64,000 bases of DNA from Apis mellifera (Eukaryota > Arthropoda > Insecta > Hymenoptera > Apidae), in NCBI RefSeq assembly GCF_003254395.2, contig NC_037638.1, forward strand, positions 27,563,649-27,627,648. The letters are read 5' to 3'. The notes beneath the pieces were generated by a model. The model made no database searches, was not told the DNA's origin, and was given only the letters and a program-made list of their open reading frames with translations. Positions 61,713 to 64,000 of this stretch are shown piece by piece (position 1 is the first letter of the stretch; every line of letters begins with the position of its first letter). Position numbers and translations under genes: made by a program.

Positions 61713-61798
61713 CTCGATTGGGACTACTTGCTGCTAAATCTGACCCTCCTGTCGTGCATCCTGGTGATAAACTTGAACGGGATACCAGTCTCTTAGGA
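61713..61798 (+). other. Exon-like block, frame uncertain
   Basis: An 86-base block follows a good acceptor (TCGTTGTTTAG, ending 61712) and ends at a weak donor (GTACGA). Entered with two bases of a split codon, it reads 28 codons including AAKSDPPVVHPGDKLERDTS, a composition typical of a real protein rather than of local AT-rich noise. Another frame reads a hydrophobic Leu-rich segment ending in a stop, and the minus strand is also open. It could be a later exon of the gene that starts at 27472, an exon of another gene, or a conserved non-coding sequence. No family is recognised. Confidence 0.3.
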
Positions 61799-61799
61799 G

Positions 61800-64000
61800 T
61801 ACGATATCAGTCTCCGTTCTCCGTCTTTGTCCTTCTTGTTCGATTTATGAAATTTACGAGCAATATTCCGTCTATTCCGTTTACTCTCGAGGAAAATTGC
61901 TTTCCGACGATAAAGGAAACTACGAAAATTGAATCGAACGTTCATCGCGAATAAAGAAAATGTACGCGCGAATTTAGTTACACGATCGATCTTATTTTTT
62001 TCCCCTTAAAACGAGTTTCTATATATAACGCCATTTCTCAAAACATTTTTCTTACAATTTAACCCTCCATTTATTTTTTTCCTCAAGCTTTTCGATTTGA
62101 ACCAAAAAATCGTTTCATCGCGCAATTTGCAATACTATAAACTACAACTTTCTTATCGTAATTTTATCTATAGATATTCTACATATATATATATATCTAT
62201 TGTTCGTTCATTAATTTACACGCTATTTATTATCTTCGATCGAATTATTTTTTATAATTTCAAGTTTTGAAAACAAGCGCAATTTTATACACTGGCGCGT
62301 TCAAAATCATTTTTCTTCGATACGTACATCGTAATACCATTTATTTTCATAACTCGGCGTTAAACTTTGTTGCTTACTTATTTAATGGAATCGGTTCGTT
62401 GATTTGCAACTAAAATCGCGTCTCTTTTTCTTTTCAATCGTTTCAATTTCAAATACAAAAATTAAAATTTATATCGTACCACATCTCCGCTTCGTAAACT
62501 GCGATTCAGTATTTTGGAAAAATACTTTTAGTGGTTTCGTTCAATTTTATTTTTCATACGTACATAAAAAAAAAAAAAAATGTCAGTAATGAATTATTCG
62601 CATTTTGTTTTATCAATAACTTCACTTTTGCGTACAGAATTCAAGTTTCATATAAATTTTGATTATAAAATCTTGTTGTAACATATTTGTTCGCCTGTGC
62701 ATCCTATTCCGCACTGCATGGTTTTATCTACTATATTCGTACCGTTTTCGAAATATCGGTTTATTTGTCTAACGGAAAACGTATCGAATACAAATATACG
62801 TATAATATCGGAATGTAACCCAAATTTAATTTTTATGTAACATTTAATTTTTAAAAGTTATCGCGATTTATTTACGTCTCGTTCTTTATTGCCCGTTCCT
62901 TATCTTCATATCGTATAATAAATTTCATTAACATAATTAAGAAAAAAGAAATATATGAAAATATATAAAAAATATTAACAAATTGATGACAAATATAGAA
63001 AATGTACAAAGAAGGATTAACATTTCTTCTTCTTTTCCTGAAATGAAATACATTATTAAAATCTTTTCCATTTCTCGATCTTTTTTTAGAAAAGAACTAA
63101 ATCCGTGTTTCATTATCAAATTTTCTTCAATGACTGATGCTCCATATCATTTCTACATTTCCTTTTTTATTATTTCTGGATGTTCCTTCAAAAATAGACC
63201 ATCTTTCTCTTCGCTCGTTAGAATTTTTCTCGATCCTTTTTTCTCCAGTTTTCCCTGTTAATTTTGCACGTAAAGCAGATTTTGCAATTCCACATTCTTT
63301 CGCAACTTTTCCTATATCATTCTTTTTCTTTTTGCCTATTATTATAAAAAGAATAAAATATAAATGAAGAAAGTTACAAAATCAGATATATTAGTTTTAT
63401 CTTATTATAGATAAAAATAAATATATATTTCAATAACGCAGTTTAAAAAAACAATAATCCTATTCTATATACCTATATGTGAATTTTTTCGAATTTATCA
63501 TCTTGTTCGATTTTATTCGAAAGATTTACTCTGATAAAAGTTGATCGATTTTGAGTAATGATTTTTCCATCGTTGAAAAGCGTAACGAGGAAAAGACAGG
63601 TGAAAAAAAACGAAAAAGATAGCAGCAGTTGATCAAATTATCCGACCATCAGGCAAATTATTCATTTGTCCGTGATTTAAACGCGAAGAATCGAACGATT
63701 ACCATCGAACATTATCGTCGAATCGAATAACATTAATCTACCGACAATTGATTGTCCGAAATGATGATATTTCGCAATTTTTCACTCTCCGATTTTTGTT
63801 TTTCCTACTTAAATAATAACAGGCAAAATCGCAATCACCAATGATTTTATCAAAAAAAAATTATCTTCTAAGATTTTTCTTCAATATTTAAATACGTATT
63901 TATAAAGGAAAGTTTCTTAAAGTCGCACATACGTTTGCTTCGCGATATAATTTGAAAGCGTCGCAGCGATCGATCGTATACGTCACGCGCTATTTTCTCT
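61800..64000. other. AT-rich end of window
   Basis: No gene or repeat family was recognised. Contains a TA run near 62187-62198 and poly-A at 62567-62580. The last ~100 bases become slightly more CpG-rich. Confidence 0.4.

Noticed and set aside
1..64000. CRISPR arrays, bacterial-type operons, rRNA genes, mitochondrial inserts or intact transposases
   Set aside because: None seen: no regularly spaced direct repeats, no rRNA-like sequence and no transposase frame. The gene structure is eukaryotic.

Overview
The window looks like nuclear DNA from a bee, most likely Apis or a close hymenopteran. It is strongly AT-rich but full of CpG-containing words (TCGA, CGAT, ACGT). Introns are short with GTAAGT/YAG ends. 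The gene models that can be rebuilt encode typical animal proteins. The species is inferred; no diagnostic marker was seen.

All well-supported multi-exon genes lie in the left, more AT-rich 27 kb. In order they are: a Ctr/SLC31 copper transporter (+, 1459-2524), with a ~310-bp foldback sequence filling its second intron; a possible exon with three consecutive small ORFs (+, 3149-3523); an acidic single-pass membrane protein of unknown function (+, 11694-13242); a small secreted, probably GPI-anchored protein with two EB/EGF-like cysteine modules (+, 17790-19618); an EEF1A lysine methyltransferase 2 (METTL10) gene (-, 21291-22743); and ferrochelatase (+, 23087-26728). The last two start head to head, 343 bp apart, so they probably share a bidirectional promoter.

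At 27.3-27.6 kb is a GC-rich core promoter with a TATA box and a TCAGT initiator 30 bp apart. It feeds a first exon that encodes a signal peptide and a Cys/His-rich start of a mature protein. No second exon could be identified, so the remaining ~36 kb is most simply a very long first intron and/or gene desert. That part is less AT-rich. It holds microsatellites, a CpG-rich block at 33.6-33.95 kb and another at 47.4-49.1 kb, E-box, octamer and CTCF-like motifs, and one exon-like block at 61713-61798.

The genes do not form an operon or a pathway. Copper import and haem synthesis are both metal-related, but nothing in the sequence shows that this neighbourhood is functional. The unusual observations are the intronic foldback in the copper transporter, the tandem small-ORF exon just downstream of it, and the TATA/Inr promoter with a stop-start overlapping uORF and E-box pairs. 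All exon boundaries were assigned by eye from splice consensus, reading phase and remembered family sequences; no alignment or transcript was available.
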